This document shows, one piece after another, positions 17,767 through 27,985 of a stretch of DNA of 64,000 nt. Position 1 is the stretch's first letter; every line of letters begins with the position of its first letter. Under the pieces are notes generated by a model that was given only the letters and a program-made list of their open reading frames with translations, was not told the DNA's origin and searched no databases. Origin of the DNA: Streptomyces collinus Tu 365 (lineage in GTDB: Bacteria; Actinomycetota; Actinomycetes; Streptomycetales; Streptomycetaceae). The translations under genes and the position numbers were made by a program. Where the stretch lies: positions 3,543,535-3,607,534 of the forward strand of contig NC_021985.1 of NCBI RefSeq assembly GCF_000444875.1, given 5' to 3'.

Positions 17767-18152
17767 TGGTGGAGATGGCGGGAATCGAACCCGCGTCCAA
17801 CGGTGCGGAAGGAGGGCTTCTCCGTGTGCAGTCCGCTTCGCTTTTCTCGGCCCCGGAGATCACGCGGACAAGTCTCCGACGGGCTCAGTCACTGTTTGGT
17901 TTCCCTCTTCACCCCGTGACCGGGATCAAGGTTTAGTCCCCTAGTCGATGCCAGGATCCGGGTCGGGAACAGCCCCGGGCTGACACTCCTATGAGAGTTC
18001 GCTAGCTGCTAATTAGGCAGCGAGGGCGAACGAGGAGGAATCGCGCTTGGTGTTGGCGATTATTGTTTTCGGCCTGTGGTTTACGAGATCATGGCCGCTT
18101 CCTCGACACGCTTCCCCTGCTTCGACATCCGCTGTCGAAACCGATCATCCCC
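17767..18152 (-). ncRNA. ssrA: tmRNA (transfer-messenger RNA)
   Basis: About 386 nt on the minus strand. The 5' end GGGGATG pairs with CATCTCC before the 3' ACCA (end at 17767), forming the 7-bp acceptor stem with one G-U. The T-arm sequence GGTTCGATTCCCGCC lies near the 3' end, and GGTTTCGACA near the 5' end is diagnostic of tmRNA. The internal reading frame encodes the degradation tag. Ribosomes stalled on broken mRNAs are rescued by this RNA with SmpB, whose gene lies about 100 bp upstream on the same strand. The 5' end is set from the acceptor pairing and could be off by a base or two. Confidence 0.95.
18013..18057 (-). other. tmRNA proteolysis-tag reading frame
   Basis: Within ssrA, the resume codon GCC starts the frame A-N-T-K-R-D-S-S-S-F-A-L-A-A followed by TAA. 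The ALAA end is the usual recognition sequence for ClpXP-type proteases. Confidence 0.93.
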
Positions 18153-18253
18153 ATGTTGATTTTTCAATCCCTCCGGAGAGGGTCACACGCACCCTCGGGG
18201 GGTGCAGGTGCCATCGTACGTGACCAACGCGGGTCGATGCCAGCGTATTCCCG

Positions 18254-18733
18254 CTAGGCCCGCTGCTTGCGGCGCACCGCCGACATGGCGCGGTCCGCCT
18301 CGCGGCGGTCCTGCTTCTCGCGCAGGGTCTGGCGCTTGTCGTACTCCTTCTTGCCCTTCGCCAGCGCGATCTCGACCTTGGCGCGGCCGTCCTTGAAGTA
18401 CAGGGCGAGGGGCACGATGGTGTGGCCCGTCTCCTGGGACTTCGACTCCAGCTTGTCGATCTCGTCGCGGTGCAGCAGCAGCTTCCGCTTGCGGCGGGCG
18501 CTGTGGTTGGTCCAGGTGCCCTGGCTGTACTCGGGCACGTGCACGTTGTGCAGCCACGCCTCGTGGCCGTCGAGCTGCACGAAGCCGTCGGCCAGCGAGG
18601 CCCGCCCCTGGCGCAGCGACTTCACCTCGGTCCCCATCAGCACGAGGCCCGCCTCGTACGTGTCGAGGATGTGGTAGTCGTGCCGCGCCTTCTTGTTCTG
18701 CGCGATCAGCTTGCGCCCTTTTTCCTTAGCCAT
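18254..18733 (-). CDS. smpB: SsrA-binding protein SmpB
   Basis: A 159-residue SmpB, the partner that carries tmRNA to stalled ribosomes. Signatures: [20 protein letters not shown] at the start, [37 protein letters not shown] and the basic C-terminal tail with [18 protein letters not shown]. The ATG at 18733 matches the known N-terminus; an in-frame ATG four codons upstream also exists. It sits between the protease gene and ssrA on the same strand, the usual actinobacterial order ftsE-ftsX-protease-smpB-ssrA. Confidence 0.96.
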   Translation of the reverse strand: MAKEKGRKLIAQNKKARHDYHILDTYEAGLVLMGTEVKSLRQGRASLADGFVQLDGHEAWLHNVHVPEYSQGTWTNHSARRKRKLLLHRDEIDKLESKSQETGHTIVPLALYFKDGRAKVEIALAKGKKEYDKRQTLREKQDRREADRAMSAVRRKQRA

Positions 18734-18803
18734 AGTGCCGACCATTTTCGCACCATGGAGGGGGTGGGAGGGAAGCGCATTGAGGATGCTTCGGCAGGGG
18801 GCG

Positions 18804-19976
18804 CTACGAGGGGTCGCCCAGGCCGGTGAGGACGGTCTCCGCCCGTCGCAGGGCTCCGGGCCCCGCGTCCAGGTCGGGAGTGATGCCCCGGCCGTCCACC
18901 GCGTGCCCGGACGGGGTGCGGTAGTGGCCCACGGTCAGCTCGGCCACGGAGCCGTCGGGCAGCCGGGTCGGCATCTGGATGGAGCCCTTGCCGAAGGTGC
19001 GGGAGCCGATCACCACCGCGCGGCCCCGGTCCTGGAGCGCGCCGGTGAGCATCTCGGCCGCGCTCATCGTGCCCCCGTCGACGAGGGCGACCAGCGGCCG
19101 GGCGGTGTCGCCGCCGGTGCGGGCGTGCAGGGCGCGCTGGGCGCCGTCGACGTCGTAGGTGGCGACCAGGCCGCCGTCGAGGAAGGCGGAGGCGGTGTCC
19201 ACGGCCTCGGTGACCAGACCGCCGGAGTTGCCCCGCAGGTCGAGCACGACACCGGCCGGGGCCTGTCGCACCGCGGCGCGCACGGCGCCGCCGGAGCCCT
19301 TGGTGAAGGCGGCGATCCTGATGACGGTGACCCCGCCGGGCAGCTTGCGCGTGGTCACCGAGTCGGTGGACAGGCGGGCCCGGCGCAGGGTCTCGGTCCA
19401 CGCGCGCGTGCCGCGTTGCAGGCCGAGCGTGACCGCCGTGCCGGCGCGCGCGTCGTCGGCGTCGCCGCGGAGTAACGAGACCACCTCCGTGACCGGCCGT
19501 CCGTCGACCGCGCCGCCGTCGACACTGCGCAGCCGGTCGCCCGCGCGGATCCCCGCGTCGGCGGCCGGCGAGCCCGACTGCACCCGGGTCACCTCGATAC
19601 GGCCGTCCGCCTCGCGCCGCGCCCACAGGCCGACACCGGTGTACTGGCCGTCGAGGGCCTCCTGGAACTCCTGGTACTCGTCCTCGGAGTAGACGGCGCC
19701 CCAGCGGTCGCCGCTGCGGCTGACGGCCCGCTCGGCCGCCTCCATCGGCGACTTGCCGTCGGCCATGGCCCGGGCCGCGGCCTCCCGCACGTCCTCGTGC
19801 CGGGACGCCGAACGCGCGGGCCCGGAGGCGGCCTTGCGGCCGGAATGGCCCCCCTGGGCGGTGTCCGGGAAGGAACCGGTGGCGGCGCCGGCGACGAGGA
19901 CACCGGCGAAGACCAATGTCAGGGCGGCCCCGCGGCCGAAGCGGCGGGGCTGACAGAACAGGTCGCGGCCGGACAT
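18804..19976 (-). CDS. S41-family C-terminal processing peptidase
   Basis: A 390-residue tail-specific protease. One N-terminal membrane segment or signal anchor (about residues 15-33) is followed by a low-complexity linker, a PDZ domain (about 112-195, [31 protein letters not shown]) and the S41 catalytic domain with the Ser305/Lys330 dyad ([18 protein letters not shown]). It should act outside the membrane on C-termini of envelope proteins. It follows ftsX after 67 bp but a 12-bp hairpin lies in the gap, so it may be only partly cotranscribed. Its link to FtsEX is by position; FtsEX normally activates peptidoglycan hydrolases. Confidence 0.92.
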   Translation of the reverse strand: MSGRDLFCQPRRFGRGAALTLVFAGVLVAGAATGSFPDTAQGGHSGRKAASGPARSASRHEDVREAAARAMADGKSPMEAAERAVSRSGDRWGAVYSEDEYQEFQEALDGQYTGVGLWARREADGRIEVTRVQSGSPAADAGIRAGDRLRSVDGGAVDGRPVTEVVSLLRGDADDARAGTAVTLGLQRGTRAWTETLRRARLSTDSVTTRKLPGGVTVIRIAAFTKGSGGAVRAAVRQAPAGVVLDLRGNSGGLVTEAVDTASAFLDGGLVATYDVDGAQRALHARTGGDTARPLVALVDGGTMSAAEMLTGALQDRGRAVVIGSRTFGKGSIQMPTRLPDGSVAELTVGHYRTPSGHAVDGRGITPDLDAGPGALRRAETVLTGLGDPS

Positions 19977-20000
19977 GGCGGTGAGTCTAGGACAACGCGA

Positions 20001-20032
20001 AGGGCCGTACGGTCGCTTGCCCGTACGGCCCT
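20001..20032 (-). terminator. Hairpin after ftsX (terminator or attenuator)
   Basis: A perfect 12-bp stem (20001-20012 with 20021-20032) and 8-nt loop between the ftsX stop and the protease start. It could end the ftsEX transcript or reduce read-through into the protease gene. Confidence 0.6.
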
Positions 20033-20043
20033 GTTGGCATGCG

Positions 20044-20961
20044 TCACACCTTCAGGTACTTGCGCAGCGCGAAGAACGCCGCCAAGGCGGGCATCAGCAC
20101 ACTGGTCGCGAGGATCAGCGGGAGCTTGGTGAACACCGCGTCCCAGCCGACGAAGTTGATCAGGGTGAGCTTGGTCGACAGCGCCATGCCGTGGTCGATC
20201 GTGAAGTACCGCCCGACGACGAGGAAGAGGCAGGCGAGGCCACCGCCGATGAGCCCGGCGACCGCCGCCTCCATGATGAACGGCGCCTGGATGTAGAAGC
20301 CCGAGGCACCGACCAGGCGCATGATCCCGGTCTCGCGCCTGCGGCTGAACGCCGAGACCCGCACGGTGTTGACGATCAGCAGCAGCGCGACGAGCAGCAT
20401 CAGCGCCATCACACCGAGGGCCGCCCGGTTCATCAGGTTGAGGAGCTGGAAGAGGTTGTCCAGGATGCCCTTCTGGTCCTGGACCGACTGCACCCCGTCA
20501 CGGCCGTTGAACGCGGTCGCGATCACCTGGTACTTCTGCGGGTCCTTGAGCTTGATGCGGTACGACTCCTGCATCTGGTCCGGCGTGAGCGAGCTGGCCA
20601 GCGGGGAGTTGCCGAACTGCTCCTTGTAGTGCTTGTACGCCTGGTCCTGCGACTCGTACGCGACCTTCTCGACGATCGGCATCTTGTGCAGGTCGCTCAG
20701 GATCTGCTTCTTCTGGTCCTCGGTGACCGCGCCCTTGGCGCAGTTGACGTCCGACTGCGCGTCGCTCTTGTTGCACAGGAAGATCGAGACGTTGACCTTG
20801 TCGTACCAGTAGCCCTTCATGGTGCTCACCTGGTCGCTCATCAGCAGGGAGCCGCCGAAGAGGGCGAGGGACAGGGCGACGGAGACGATGACGGCGAACG
20901 TCATCGTCAGGTTGCGGCGGAGACCGACACCGATCTCCGACAGGACGAACTGGGCGCGCAT
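20044..20961 (-). CDS. ftsX: Cell division protein FtsX
   Basis: A 305-residue permease-like FtsX. Order: cytoplasmic N-terminus MRAQFVLSEIGVGLRRNLTMTFA, first helix (about 22-42), a large extracellular domain (about 45-180) with a Cys pair (Cys61 and Cys72 near FLCNKSDAQSDVNC), then three helices with the FtsX motif RRRETGIMRLVGAS between them. With FtsE it forms an ABC-like complex that controls wall hydrolases at division. It starts 34 bp after ftsE on the same strand. Confidence 0.95.
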   Translation of the reverse strand: MRAQFVLSEIGVGLRRNLTMTFAVIVSVALSLALFGGSLLMSDQVSTMKGYWYDKVNVSIFLCNKSDAQSDVNCAKGAVTEDQKKQILSDLHKMPIVEKVAYESQDQAYKHYKEQFGNSPLASSLTPDQMQESYRIKLKDPQKYQVIATAFNGRDGVQSVQDQKGILDNLFQLLNLMNRAALGVMALMLLVALLLIVNTVRVSAFSRRRETGIMRLVGASGFYIQAPFIMEAAVAGLIGGGLACLFLVVGRYFTIDHGMALSTKLTLINFVGWDAVFTKLPLILATSVLMPALAAFFALRKYLKV

Positions 20962-20995
20962 GGCGTCTGGTCAAGCCTTTCCGTCGTGAACTTGC

Positions 20996-21685
20996 TTAGT
21001 GCTGGTAGCCGTAGACGCCGCGGGCCTGGTCACGCACGAGGCGGCCCTTCTCCAGCTCGATGACGCGCTTGCGCATCTGGTCCACGATGTTCTGGTCGTG
21101 CGTCGCCATGATGACGGTGGTGCCCGTCCGGTTGATGCGGTCGAGCAGCTTCATGATGCCGACGGAGGTCTGCGGGTCGAGGTTGCCGGTGGGCTCGTCG
21201 GCGATCAGCAGCTTGGGCCGGTTGACGAAGGCGCGCGCGATGGCCACGCGCTGCTGCTCACCACCGGACAGCTCGCCGGGCCTGCGGTCCTCCTTGCCGC
21301 CGAGCCCGACGAGGTCGAGCACCTGCGGCACCGACTTGCGGATCTCGCCGCGGGACTTGCCGATCACCTCCTGCGCGAAGGCCACGTTCTCCGCGACCGT
21401 CTTGTTGGGCAGGAGGCGGAAGTCCTGGAAGACCGTCCCGAGCTGGCGGCGCATCTGCGGCACCTTCCAGTTCGAGAGGCGGGCGAGGTCCTTGCCCAGC
21501 ACGTGCACCTGGCCGTGGCTGCACCGCTCCTCGCGGAGGACGAGCCGCAGGAAGGTGGACTTCCCGGAGCCGGAGGATCCCACGAGGAAGACGAACTCGC
21601 CCTTCTCCACTTCCAGGGACACATCCCGCAGGGCTGGGCGGGTCTGCTTGGGGTAGACCTTGGAGACGTTGTCGAATCGGATCAC
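20996..21685 (-). CDS. ftsE: Cell division ATP-binding protein FtsE
   Basis: A 229-residue ABC ATPase. It has Walker [11 protein letters not shown]-loop TVFQDFRLL, signature [14 protein letters not shown], Walker [13 protein letters not shown] and the H-loop HD. The GTG at 21685 ([12 protein letters not shown]) gives the standard FtsE length; the frame is open upstream but not FtsE-like. It is the promoter-proximal gene of ftsEX and is divergent from the small zinc-ribbon gene. Confidence 0.95.
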   Translation of the reverse strand: MIRFDNVSKVYPKQTRPALRDVSLEVEKGEFVFLVGSSGSGKSTFLRLVLREERCSHGQVHVLGKDLARLSNWKVPQMRRQLGTVFQDFRLLPNKTVAENVAFAQEVIGKSRGEIRKSVPQVLDLVGLGGKEDRRPGELSGGEQQRVAIARAFVNRPKLLIADEPTGNLDPQTSVGIMKLLDRINRTGTTVIMATHDQNIVDQMRKRVIELEKGRLVRDQARGVYGYQH

Positions 21686-21917
21686 GGATGCACCACGGGT
21701 CGCCGGGGGTAGATGAGCGTGACCATACGCGAACCGGGTGCGCGAGCGCAGGGCCCGGGCGCGGTTGGGTGCGGCTTGTGCGTTTTTGTACGGCCCCGGA
21801 TGTGGGGTTCTCCGGGCGCCCGCGCTCTTTCCGGGGGAACCTGGCACAGTGGAGGGGGAACGTTCTGGTTCCCGTGTGCGTTATATGTGTGATGGCCGGT
21901 GCAAGGAGGGCGAGCGC

Positions 21918-22109
21918 ATGACGTACGACCGGTTGGTGTGCGCGAACTGCGCGTCGCCGGTGAGCGAGGGCCGGTGCCCGGTGTGCCGCGCCAACCGCGA
22001 GCGACTGCAGCAGGACAACTTCTTCGCGGGGCTGAACCCCATGGCGCTGATCGCACTGCTCGCTCTGCTGATCGCCACGGTCGCGCTGCTGGCGCACCAG
22101 ACCGCCTAG
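21918..22109 (+). CDS. Small zinc-ribbon membrane protein
   Basis: A 63-residue protein with an N-terminal four-cysteine zinc-ribbon-like part (CANC near residue 8, CPVC near residue 20) and one C-terminal membrane helix (about 42-60). The ATG at 21918 has AAGGAGGG 7-8 nt upstream, a strong ribosome site. I recall similar short proteins next to ftsE in other Streptomyces but no function. It is divergent from ftsE, so the two share a 232-bp control region. Its Cys-rich face would lie in the cytoplasm or outside depending on topology, which is not clear. Confidence 0.75.
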   Translation: MTYDRLVCANCASPVSEGRCPVCRANRERLQQDNFFAGLNPMALIALLALLIATVALLAHQTA

Positions 22110-22165
22110 AAGACCCGCGCGGGACGGCGCACGCACGGCGTGCGCGACGGCCCGCAAAGACGCCG

Positions 22166-22198
22166 GAAGGGCCCGGAGCGCCGAGCTCCGGGCCCTTC
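22166..22198. terminator. Bidirectional terminator
   Basis: A perfect 14-bp stem (22166-22179 with 22185-22198), 5-nt loop, between the convergent ends of the small zinc-ribbon gene and the repeat-rich surface protein gene. Confidence 0.8.
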
Positions 22199-22239
22199 GG
22201 CGATCAGCGTGCGTGCGGTGTGTGACCGCGGGGCTACGC

Positions 22240-23103
22240 TCAGGCCGCGGCGCCGCCACGGCCGTTGACCAGACGGGGCAGGACGCGGAAGCCGATGCCG
22301 CCGGCGATCATGGTCGCGGCGCCGACGAGCAGGAACGCGGTCTGGCCGGCACCGGTCTCGGCGAGCTGCTTGCCGCCGCCCTGGGCCGTGGTGTCGGAGC
22401 CGGTGTCGGTGAGGGTCGAGGAACCCTCCTCCTGCGGCACGTTGTCGTTGCCGCCGCCGTCGGGCGTGGTGTGACCGTTGCCGCCGTGGCCGCCGCCGTG
22501 GCCGCCGCCATGGCCGCCGGAACCGCCGTTGCCACCACCGGTGCTGGAACCGCCGCCAGAGGTGCCGTTGCCACCGGAGTTGCCATTGCCGCCGGTGCTG
22601 CCATCGCCGCCGGTCGTGGTGGTGCCGCCGTCGGTGCTGGTGCCACCCGTCGTGGTGGTGCCACCGGTCGTGGTGGTGCCACCGGTCGTGGTGGTGCCAC
22701 CAGTGGTGTCGTCACCGCCCGTCGTGGTGCTGCCACCGGTGGTGTCGTCACCGCCCGTCGTGGTGGTGCCGCCGGAGCCGTCCTCTCCGCCGATGACGCC
22801 ACCGATGGTCACGGTGCCCCCGGTGGTGTCGTCACCCCCGGTGGTGGTGCCGCCGGTGGTGTCGTCACCTCCGGTGGTGGTGCCACCCGTGGTGTCGCAG
22901 ACCCCGACGGGGTCGCAGCCGCCACCGCCGTCGGTGGTGCCGCCGTCGTCTTCCCCGTCCGCGCTCACGCCGAGGGTGAGCGGCCCCGCCTGGACACCGA
23001 GGTCCAGCGCGGAGGCGGCACCGGCCGCGGTCAGCGAGGCACCGGCCGCGATCACGGCGCCGGCGGCTATCCGCGCGACCCGGATCCGCGTCTTCTTCGT
23101 CAT
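22240..23103 (-). CDS. Thr/Gly-repeat surface protein with LAXTG-type sortase signal
   Basis: A 287-residue secreted protein. A signal peptide (about residues 1-31, ending AAGAASA) is followed by a short acidic region with a CDPVGVCD Cys pair (63-69), Thr-Gly-Gly-rich repeats (71-172), a Gly/His-rich stretch (about 173-212), the sorting motif LAETG (247-251), a hydrophobic helix (about 255-275) and an Arg-containing tail. LAXTG is the signal used by class E sortases in Streptomyces (as in long chaplins), so wall anchoring is expected. A second LTDTG lies at 231-235. The ATG at 23103 has GGGGG upstream. No sortase gene is in the window. The role is unknown; the flexible repeats look like a spacer. 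Confidence 0.85.
   Translation of the reverse strand: MTKKTRIRVARIAAGAVIAAGASLTAAGAASALDLGVQAGPLTLGVSADGEDDGGTTDGGGGCDPVGVCDTTGGTTTGGDDTTGGTTTGGDDTTGGTVTIGGVIGGEDGSGGTTTTGGDDTTGGSTTTGGDDTTGGTTTTGGTTTTGGTTTTGGTSTDGGTTTTGGDGSTGGNGNSGGNGTSGGGSSTGGGNGGSGGHGGGHGGGHGGNGHTTPDGGGNDNVPQEEGSSTLTDTGSDTTAQGGGKQLAETGAGQTAFLLVGAATMIAGGIGFRVLPRLVNGRGGAAA
22588..22893. repeat. In-frame tandem repeats encoding T/G/D-rich motifs
   Basis: Degenerate 15-30 bp direct repeats coding for units such as TTTGGDD, TTGG and TTTTGG in the surface-protein gene. The longest near-identical runs lie around 22640-22700 and 22805-22880. Such tracts can change copy number by slippage without breaking the frame. Confidence 0.8.
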
Positions 23104-23363
23104 GTGGTTGCTACCCCCAGTAGCTGTTCGTCAATGAGGCGGCGCTCGGGGCAGGCCGTGATCGACGGAGGCAGCCGACGAAGCCCGATACGCGATCGAG
23201 CGTTTCCGTTCCCCCGGTTCACATGCGCCCCAAGAGATACGCATGCCACGCTTCACCCTTCCCACTTTTCAAAGACGCGTCAAGGCCGTTGCGCGCGCAA
23301 TGTCCAGCAGGGAGGCGTTTGCCGGGAGTTGAAGCCTGTGAGTGTGATGTAAAACCCAGACAA

Positions 23364-23398
23364 ATGACAACTGCCGCCTCAGGGGCGGCAGTTGTCAT
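23364..23398 (-). terminator. Terminator after prfB
   Basis: A perfect 15-bp stem (23364-23378 with 23384-23398), 5-nt loop, starting 10 bp after the prfB stop and followed on the minus strand by T-rich sequence. The remaining part of the 305-bp interval 23104-23408 holds the upstream region of the surface-protein gene and no supported ORF. Confidence 0.85.
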
Positions 23399-23408
23399 GT
23401 CGACAAAG

Positions 23409-24515
<1,107 letters not shown>

Positions 24516-24603
24516 GCCTCCAGCGTAACGGCTCCGCCGAGCGCCCAGGGCAGGGTGCGCCCGGCCGGGCACCTCCGGGGCCCCGCCGCCCGCCCCCGCA
24601 CGG

Positions 24604-25827
24604 TCACGGGGCCGAGGTGCTGTGGGTGTCCTGCGGCGGCTGGTCCTCTCCCGAGGCGGCCCACCAGGCGCCGACGCCCACGAGGGCCGCGACGGCCACC
24701 CCGGCCACCCCGAGGGTGATCCTGCGCCGCCGCACGGTCGCCCGGTGCCGTGCCGAGCCCGGCCTGGGCGCACCGTGGGCCCGGGGCACCCGCGCCGTCC
24801 CGTGCGCGCCGCCGGCCAGCTCGTCGGGGGCCGGCACCCGCATCGAGGTGTGCGTGTCCCGGTTGGAGTCGGGCCGGGCGCCGGGCACGAGGGACACCGC
24901 GCCGCGCCGTCGTACCGGCTCTCCGCCGGACCGCGCGGGCGGCGCCGGCTCCTCGTCCGCCTCGTCGGCGAGGTCGGGCTCGTCCACGTCCAGCGGCGGC
25001 ATGCCCGCCAGCGTCGGGAGCTGCTCGCGCAGCCGTGCGGCCAGCTCCGAGGCGCGCAGCCGGGAGGCGGGGGCCTTCGCCAGGCACTGGACGATGAGCT
25101 GCCACAGCTCGTCGGGGATGCCGGGCAGCGGCGCGACGGACTCGGTGACGTGCCGGCGCAGCACCGCGCCGGGGTGGCCGCCCCCGAAGGGCGTGAAGCC
25201 GGCGAGCAGTTCGTACAGCACGGTCGCCAGGGCGTAGATGTCGACGGCGGCGCGCGGCGGCAGGCCCTCGACGATCTCGGGGGCCAGGTAGTCGGGGGTG
25301 CCGATGATCTTCGTGGCGCGGGTGCGCTTCGGGGAGTCGATCAGTTTGGCGACGCCGAAGTCGGTGAGCAGCGCCGGGTGCGCGCCGCCGGGGCCGAGCG
25401 GGCCCTGCATGTCCAGCAGGACGTTCTCGGGCTTCACGTCCCGGTGCACGACCCCGGCCGCGTGGGCCGCCGCGAGGGCGTCGGCGACGTCGGCGACGAT
25501 CGCCACGGCCGCCTCGGGCGCGAGCCGGCGCTCACGCTCCAGGCGGGTGCGCAGGTCGGTGCCGCGTACCAGGTCCATGACGAGGGCCAGGTCGTTGCCG
25601 TCGACCACCAGGTCGCGGACCGTGACGATGTGCGGGTGTTCCAGGCCGAGCAGCGCGGTGCGCTCCTGGACGAAGCGGCCGACGAGTTCCTGGTCGGACG
25701 CGAGGTCCTCGCGCAGCAGCTTGACGGCGACAGGGCCGTCGGGCCCCTCGCCCAGCCACACCGTGCCGGCACTGCCCCGCCCCAGGATCTGGTTGGCGGT
25801 GTACCGGCTGCCGATCTTCCGTGCCAA
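24604..25827 (-). CDS. pkaB: Membrane Ser/Thr protein kinase PkaB-like
   Basis: A 407-residue eukaryotic-type kinase. The N-terminal kinase domain (about 8-270) has the Gly loop GRGSAGTVW, catalytic Lys36, HRDVKPEN with Asp130, and DFG with Asp156. A Pro/Asp-rich linker and a basic stretch (VRRRRI) precede one membrane helix (about 371-392) and a very short external tail, so there is no sensor domain outside. The position beside a second kinase matches the pkaA/pkaB pair of S. coelicolor. It follows pkaA after 111 bp on the same strand. Substrates are unknown; the FHA protein encoded divergently is a candidate reader. Confidence 0.9.
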   Translation of the reverse strand: MARKIGSRYTANQILGRGSAGTVWLGEGPDGPVAVKLLREDLASDQELVGRFVQERTALLGLEHPHIVTVRDLVVDGNDLALVMDLVRGTDLRTRLERERRLAPEAAVAIVADVADALAAAHAAGVVHRDVKPENVLLDMQGPLGPGGAHPALLTDFGVAKLIDSPKRTRATKIIGTPDYLAPEIVEGLPPRAAVDIYALATVLYELLAGFTPFGGGHPGAVLRRHVTESVAPLPGIPDELWQLIVQCLAKAPASRLRASELAARLREQLPTLAGMPPLDVDEPDLADEADEEPAPPARSGGEPVRRRGAVSLVPGARPDSNRDTHTSMRVPAPDELAGGAHGTARVPRAHGAPRPGSARHRATVRRRRITLGVAGVAVAALVGVGAWWAASGEDQPPQDTHSTSAP

Positions 25828-25938
25828 GACTGCTCCTACCGACGCGTGTTGTCGCTAAAACTACGCGCCGGAGGAGCCAACCTTCACCGTGGAGACGGAA
25901 ATCACCCGCCAGATGTCGACAAATTCCCAAACCGGCGA

Positions 25939-27621
25939 TCAGTTGCCGCTGCCGGAGGAGTCCCCGATCCGCTTGACCCAGTGGCTCACCTTGCCGGCCC
26001 AGTCGCTGAGCTGGGACCAGTAGCCCCGGCCCTGGCCGATCCAGTTGTGCAGCGGGGTCAGCTCCCAGACCAGCCAGCTCGCCACGACCAGGATGACGAT
26101 CGTGAACAGGCAGCCCTTGAGGCAGCCCAGGCCGGGGATCTTCATCGGGTTGGCGCTGCGCTGCCGCGCCGGCCGGGGCTCGCGCGCGGGTCGCTGCGGT
26201 TCCGGGGCGGGGGGCGCGTACCGCTGCGGCTGCTGCTGCGGGGCGTGGCGCCGGGGCTGCTGCTGCTCCGGGTAGCCGTAGCCGGCGGGCGGGTGCTGCC
26301 GGCCGCGCGGCTGGGGCTGCTGCGGCCGTGCCTGCGGGGCCTGGCGGGGCTGCTGCTGCGGCCGGGCGACCTGCCTTTGCGGGCGGCGGCGCAGCGGGTC
26401 CTCGTCGGGGTCGATGTACTGGATCTGCGTCTGCTCGTTGCGGTCCCGGGCGGCACGCAGCTGGCTCTGCCAGGGGTGCGGCTGCTCGGGCTGCCCGCCG
26501 GGCTGCCCCTGGGGCACCGGCGGCAGGACCGCGGTCGGGTCGGCGGCGCCCGTGCTCGGCAGGACGGCCGTGGGGTCGGCGGCGCCGACGGGGCCGCCGG
26601 TGTGCGGCAGCACGCTGGTGGCGGCGTTGGGGTCGTACGCGCCCGGTGCGTTGGTCGGCAGCACCTGGGTGGGGTCGGCGGCGCCGGGCACGCCCGGGAC
26701 CGCGGCCGGGGCCGGGTCGGGTGCCAGCAGGGCGCCGACGCCCTCGGCGGCGGCGATCTGTGCGGCGTTCGCGTGCACGCCGACGCCCTCGGCGACGACC
26801 CGCAGCCCGCGCGCGAGGTTCTCGGCGCTGGGCCGCTCGTCGGGGTTCTTGCGCAGGCAGCGCTCTATCACCGTCCACAGCGGGTCCGGGACGGTGGAGG
26901 GCCGGCGCGGCTCGGCGCTCAGGTGCTGGTGCAGGACCTCAAGCGCGCTGCCGCCGGAGAACGGCGGACGGCCGGTGACCAGCTCGTAGAGCAGGATGCC
27001 CGCGCCGTAGACGTCGACGGCGGAGGTCTGCGGGCGGCCCTCGGCGGACTCCGGGGCGACGTAGGCGGGGGTGCCGACGAACTCGTGGGTGCGGGTCAGG
27101 CCCGGGGAGTCGGCGAGGCGGGCGATGCCGAAGTCGGTCAGCATCGGGTGCATCCGGCCGTCGTACTGCTGGAGCAGCACGTTGGCGGGCTTCAGGTCGC
27201 GGTGGACGACGCCGTCGTGGTGGCTCGCGGCGAGGGCGTCGGCGATCTGCGCCGTCATCAGGGCCGCGGCGACCGGGGTGAAGGGGCCGTTCTCGCGCAG
27301 GTAGCGGTGCAGGTCGGGGCCGTCGACGAGGTCCATGACCAGGGCCAGCAGGTCACCCTCCACGACCAGGTCGCGGACCCGGACGATGTTGGGGTGGGTG
27401 AGCCGGAGCAGGACGGAGCGTTCCCGCAGGAACCGCATCACGATGTCCGGGTCGCTCGCCAGCTCTTCCTTCAGGACCTTGATCGCGACCGTCTCGCCGG
27501 GCTGGCCGGGCACGGCCGCCTCGGCACCCGCGGTCTCGCGCTGGCGAGCACGCCAGACGGTGCCCGTGGCGCCGCGTCCGAGCGGCTCCTCGAGCAGGTA
27601 CTTGCTGCCGACTGGCCGCAC
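25939..27621 (-). CDS. pkaA: Membrane Ser/Thr protein kinase PkaA-like
   Basis: A 560-residue Hanks-type kinase. The kinase domain (about 4-275) has GRGATGTVW, catalytic Lys48, HRDLKPAN with Asp142 and DFG at 163-165. A long Pro/Gln/Ala-rich linker carries four TxVLP motifs (first DPTQVLP, last two DPTAVLP) and then a PQQQ/RPQ-rich stretch. A membrane helix lies at about 503-521 (CLFTIVILVVASWLVW), with about 40 residues outside. I prefer the GTG at 27621 (VRPVGSKYLLEEPL), preceded by GGGAG at 9 nt, over an ATG 12 codons upstream that lacks a ribosome site. It is divergent from the FHA/EssC-like gene across about 364 bp. Confidence 0.9.
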   Translation of the reverse strand: MRPVGSKYLLEEPLGRGATGTVWRARQRETAGAEAAVPGQPGETVAIKVLKEELASDPDIVMRFLRERSVLLRLTHPNIVRVRDLVVEGDLLALVMDLVDGPDLHRYLRENGPFTPVAAALMTAQIADALAASHHDGVVHRDLKPANVLLQQYDGRMHPMLTDFGIARLADSPGLTRTHEFVGTPAYVAPESAEGRPQTSAVDVYGAGILLYELVTGRPPFSGGSALEVLHQHLSAEPRRPSTVPDPLWTVIERCLRKNPDERPSAENLARGLRVVAEGVGVHANAAQIAAAEGVGALLAPDPAPAAVPGVPGAADPTQVLPTNAPGAYDPNAATSVLPHTGGPVGAADPTAVLPSTGAADPTAVLPPVPQGQPGGQPEQPHPWQSQLRAARDRNEQTQIQYIDPDEDPLRRRPQRQVARPQQQPRQAPQARPQQPQPRGRQHPPAGYGYPEQQQPRRHAPQQQPQRYAPPAPEPQRPAREPRPARQRSANPMKIPGLGCLKGCLFTIVILVVASWLVWELTPLHNWIGQGRGYWSQLSDWAGKVSHWVKRIGDSSGSGN

Positions 27622-27985
27622 GTCACGCGCTCCCTGCTGCTTGCTGGCTGCTTGCATGGCTGCTTGCTCGCCGGTGTTCCGGTGTTCCGATCCACTGTAG
27701 TGCCGCCCCCGAGGGCACTACGTAAACGTTCCCGTCGATGTTCGAAGGAAAGACGCTCGCTCCGGTCTCCTGGTTGCCAAGGGAGGCACGTGACCGATCT
27801 CAACTGATCATCGACGCGCCAGTGGTCAGGCACTTTTGGGGGCAGAGCTGACCAATCAAGATCACTTGGCCCCGGGGCGCGGGCGTGTTGTCAGCGACAG
27901 GTGCGAGGATGCCTGCAGTACTGGCCGAGTGCTCGTGCGGGGGTGGGGTACGTCCGCGCCCGGGCAGAAGGGACCGCTGACGGCG
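27622..27985. other. Divergent promoter region between pkaA and the FHA/EssC-like gene
   Basis: A 364-bp interval with no supported gene. It contains an 8-bp inverted repeat (27697-27704 with 27714-27721, annotated separately) and lower-GC stretches near 27715-27760 and 27795-27870. Promoters for both directions are expected here but exact boxes cannot be assigned. Confidence 0.45.
27697..27721. repeat. Inverted repeat GTAGTGCC/GGCACTAC
   Basis: A perfect 8-bp dyad with a 9-nt centre, about 76 bp upstream of the pkaA start. It may be an operator or a short RNA hairpin in the pkaA leader. Confidence 0.4.

Noticed and set aside
17767..17800. tRNA-like T-arm and CCA end considered as a tRNA gene
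   Set aside because: It is the 3' part of tmRNA; the 5' partner lies at 18140-18152 and the tag frame is between them.
22588..22893. Regular repeats considered as a CRISPR array
   Set aside because: The repeats are short, contiguous, in frame and code for Thr-Gly-rich protein. There are no unique spacers of constant length and no cas genes.
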